NCBI GenBank assembly: GCA_037968895.1 | Contig: JBBKWJ010000075.1 | Coordinates: 1-6,297, forward strand | Length of the DNA: 6,297 bases | Reading direction: 5' to 3' | DNA from: JBBKWJ01 sp037968895 | GTDB lineage: Bacteria; Actinomycetota; Acidimicrobiia; Acidimicrobiales; SZUA-35 | Shown: piece after piece, positions 5,947-6,297 of the stretch | Layout of the letters: each line of letters starts with the position of its first letter | Position numbering within the stretch: position 1 is the stretch's first letter | Translations under genes and position numbers: made by a program | The notes under the pieces: generated by a model | What the model was told of the DNA's origin: nothing | Databases searched by the model: none | The model's input: only the letters and a program-made list of their open reading frames with translations

Positions 5947-5954
5947 AAGGAGAT
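5947..5954 (+). promoter_or_regulatory. Near-perfect SD setting the ATG 5961 start
   Basis: AAGGAGAT is an almost ideal SD, with six bases between it and ATG 5961. It decides the start: the same frame is open back to GTG 5808, but that upstream codon has no SD. GGAGAT (5949-5954) is exactly complementary to ATCTCC at 5834-5839. Confidence 0.85.
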
Positions 5955-5960
5955 GCCACC

Positions 5961-6281
5961 ATGGCAAAACAAAGAACGAGTTTCGCGAAGCTGCAACGTG
6001 ATCGAGCGAAGGCAGCCAAGAAGGCGGCCAAGCAAGCCAAGGTCCAGGGCAAGACTGACGATTTCTGGGGAGCAGCCCCGGCTGCTGAAGAAGAAGTCGT
6101 AGAGACCGCACCTGCCGCTGAAGGTATCGAAGCGCTGTTTGCTGGGCGTGGCGAATTGTCCGCTCCGGAGCTACTTCAGATGATCGACGAGATTCATGCA
6201 ATGAAACTCGCCGGCACGATCAGCGCTGATGAGTTTGAAGACGCCAAGATCGAGATCTTCACCCGACTCCCTGACGCATAG
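5961..6281 (+). CDS. Small basic-helix protein with SHOCT-like C-terminus
   Basis: The product has 106 residues. Residues 1-32 are strongly basic and helical (RTSFAKLQRDRAKAAKK, then more Lys/Ala), a form that suits binding to nucleic acid or to an acidic surface. An acidic, Ala-rich linker follows (about 38-62). Residues about 67-103 (LSAPELLQMIDEIHAMKLAGTISADEFEDAK) resemble a SHOCT-type motif: a helix, a Gly-Thr-Ile-Ser turn, then an EEF-like helix. As I recall, short actinobacterial proteins beginning with RTSF-KLQR are common and uncharacterised. There is no signal or membrane segment. ATG 5961 is chosen because of the SD at 5947-5954; the longer 157-residue reading from GTG 5808 would translate the structured leader into a sequence with no recognisable features. 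It has its own putative promoter, separate from the upstream operon. Its function is unknown. Confidence 0.85.
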   Translation: MAKQRTSFAKLQRDRAKAAKKAAKQAKVQGKTDDFWGAAPAAEEEVVETAPAAEGIEALFAGRGELSAPELLQMIDEIHAMKLAGTISADEFEDAKIEIFTRLPDA

Positions 6282-6297
6282 TCAGTCGATCAAAAAC

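Noticed and set aside
5808..5960. N-terminal extension of the SHOCT-like protein from GTG 5808
   Set aside because: No SD for 5808, no recognisable protein features in the 51 codons, and an excellent SD at the right distance from ATG 5961.
5730..5960. RNase P RNA or another known large RNA in the gap after the phosphatase
   Set aside because: The gap is too short and the conserved RNase P blocks, such as GAGGAAAGTCC and AGAnA-type motifs, are absent.

Overview
The window looks like part of a chromosome from a high-GC Gram-positive bacterium (Actinobacteria, perhaps an Acidimicrobiia-like lineage). This rests on moderately GC-rich coding sequence, GTG starts, a penicillin-binding protein with a Thr/Pro-rich tail, and a C4 zinc-ribbon coiled-coil gene close to a histidine phosphatase gene. 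From memory, that pairing matches the Rv2229c-Rv2228c neighbourhood of mycobacteria. The species cannot be fixed from the sequence. All supported genes lie on the + strand; I see no mobile element, CRISPR array, tRNA or rRNA.

Layout. Bases 29-787 encode a membrane-anchored trypsin-like serine protease with a complete triad. Bases 851-1738 encode an unrecognised protein with a ParB-like N-terminal motif, a possible GAF-like core and a separate C-terminal domain. Bases 1777-5729 form a tight four-gene run. It begins with a bifunctional class A penicillin-binding protein, joined by a TAATG stop/start overlap to a coiled-coil zinc-ribbon protein. A small polytopic membrane protein follows 8 nt later. 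Last is a histidine phosphatase whose Shine-Dalgarno sequence (SD) overlaps the preceding stop codon. The run joins cell-wall synthesis to conserved actinobacterial genes of poorly known role.

Bases 5730-5960 hold no convincing gene but are rich in potential RNA structure. A candidate -10 box (5797-5802) would start transcription next to a 10-bp stem (5810-5819 with 5872-5881). That stem encloses two hairpins with complementary loops, giving a three-way-junction layout, and three more hairpins follow. The last ends just before a very strong SD (5947-5954) for a 106-residue basic protein with a SHOCT-like C-terminus (5961-6281). One strand of the first hairpin is also an exact 6-nt complement of that SD, so a translational ON/OFF switch can be drawn. 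This candidate cis-regulatory RNA is the most interesting item here. It was found by eye and needs folding and covariation tests.
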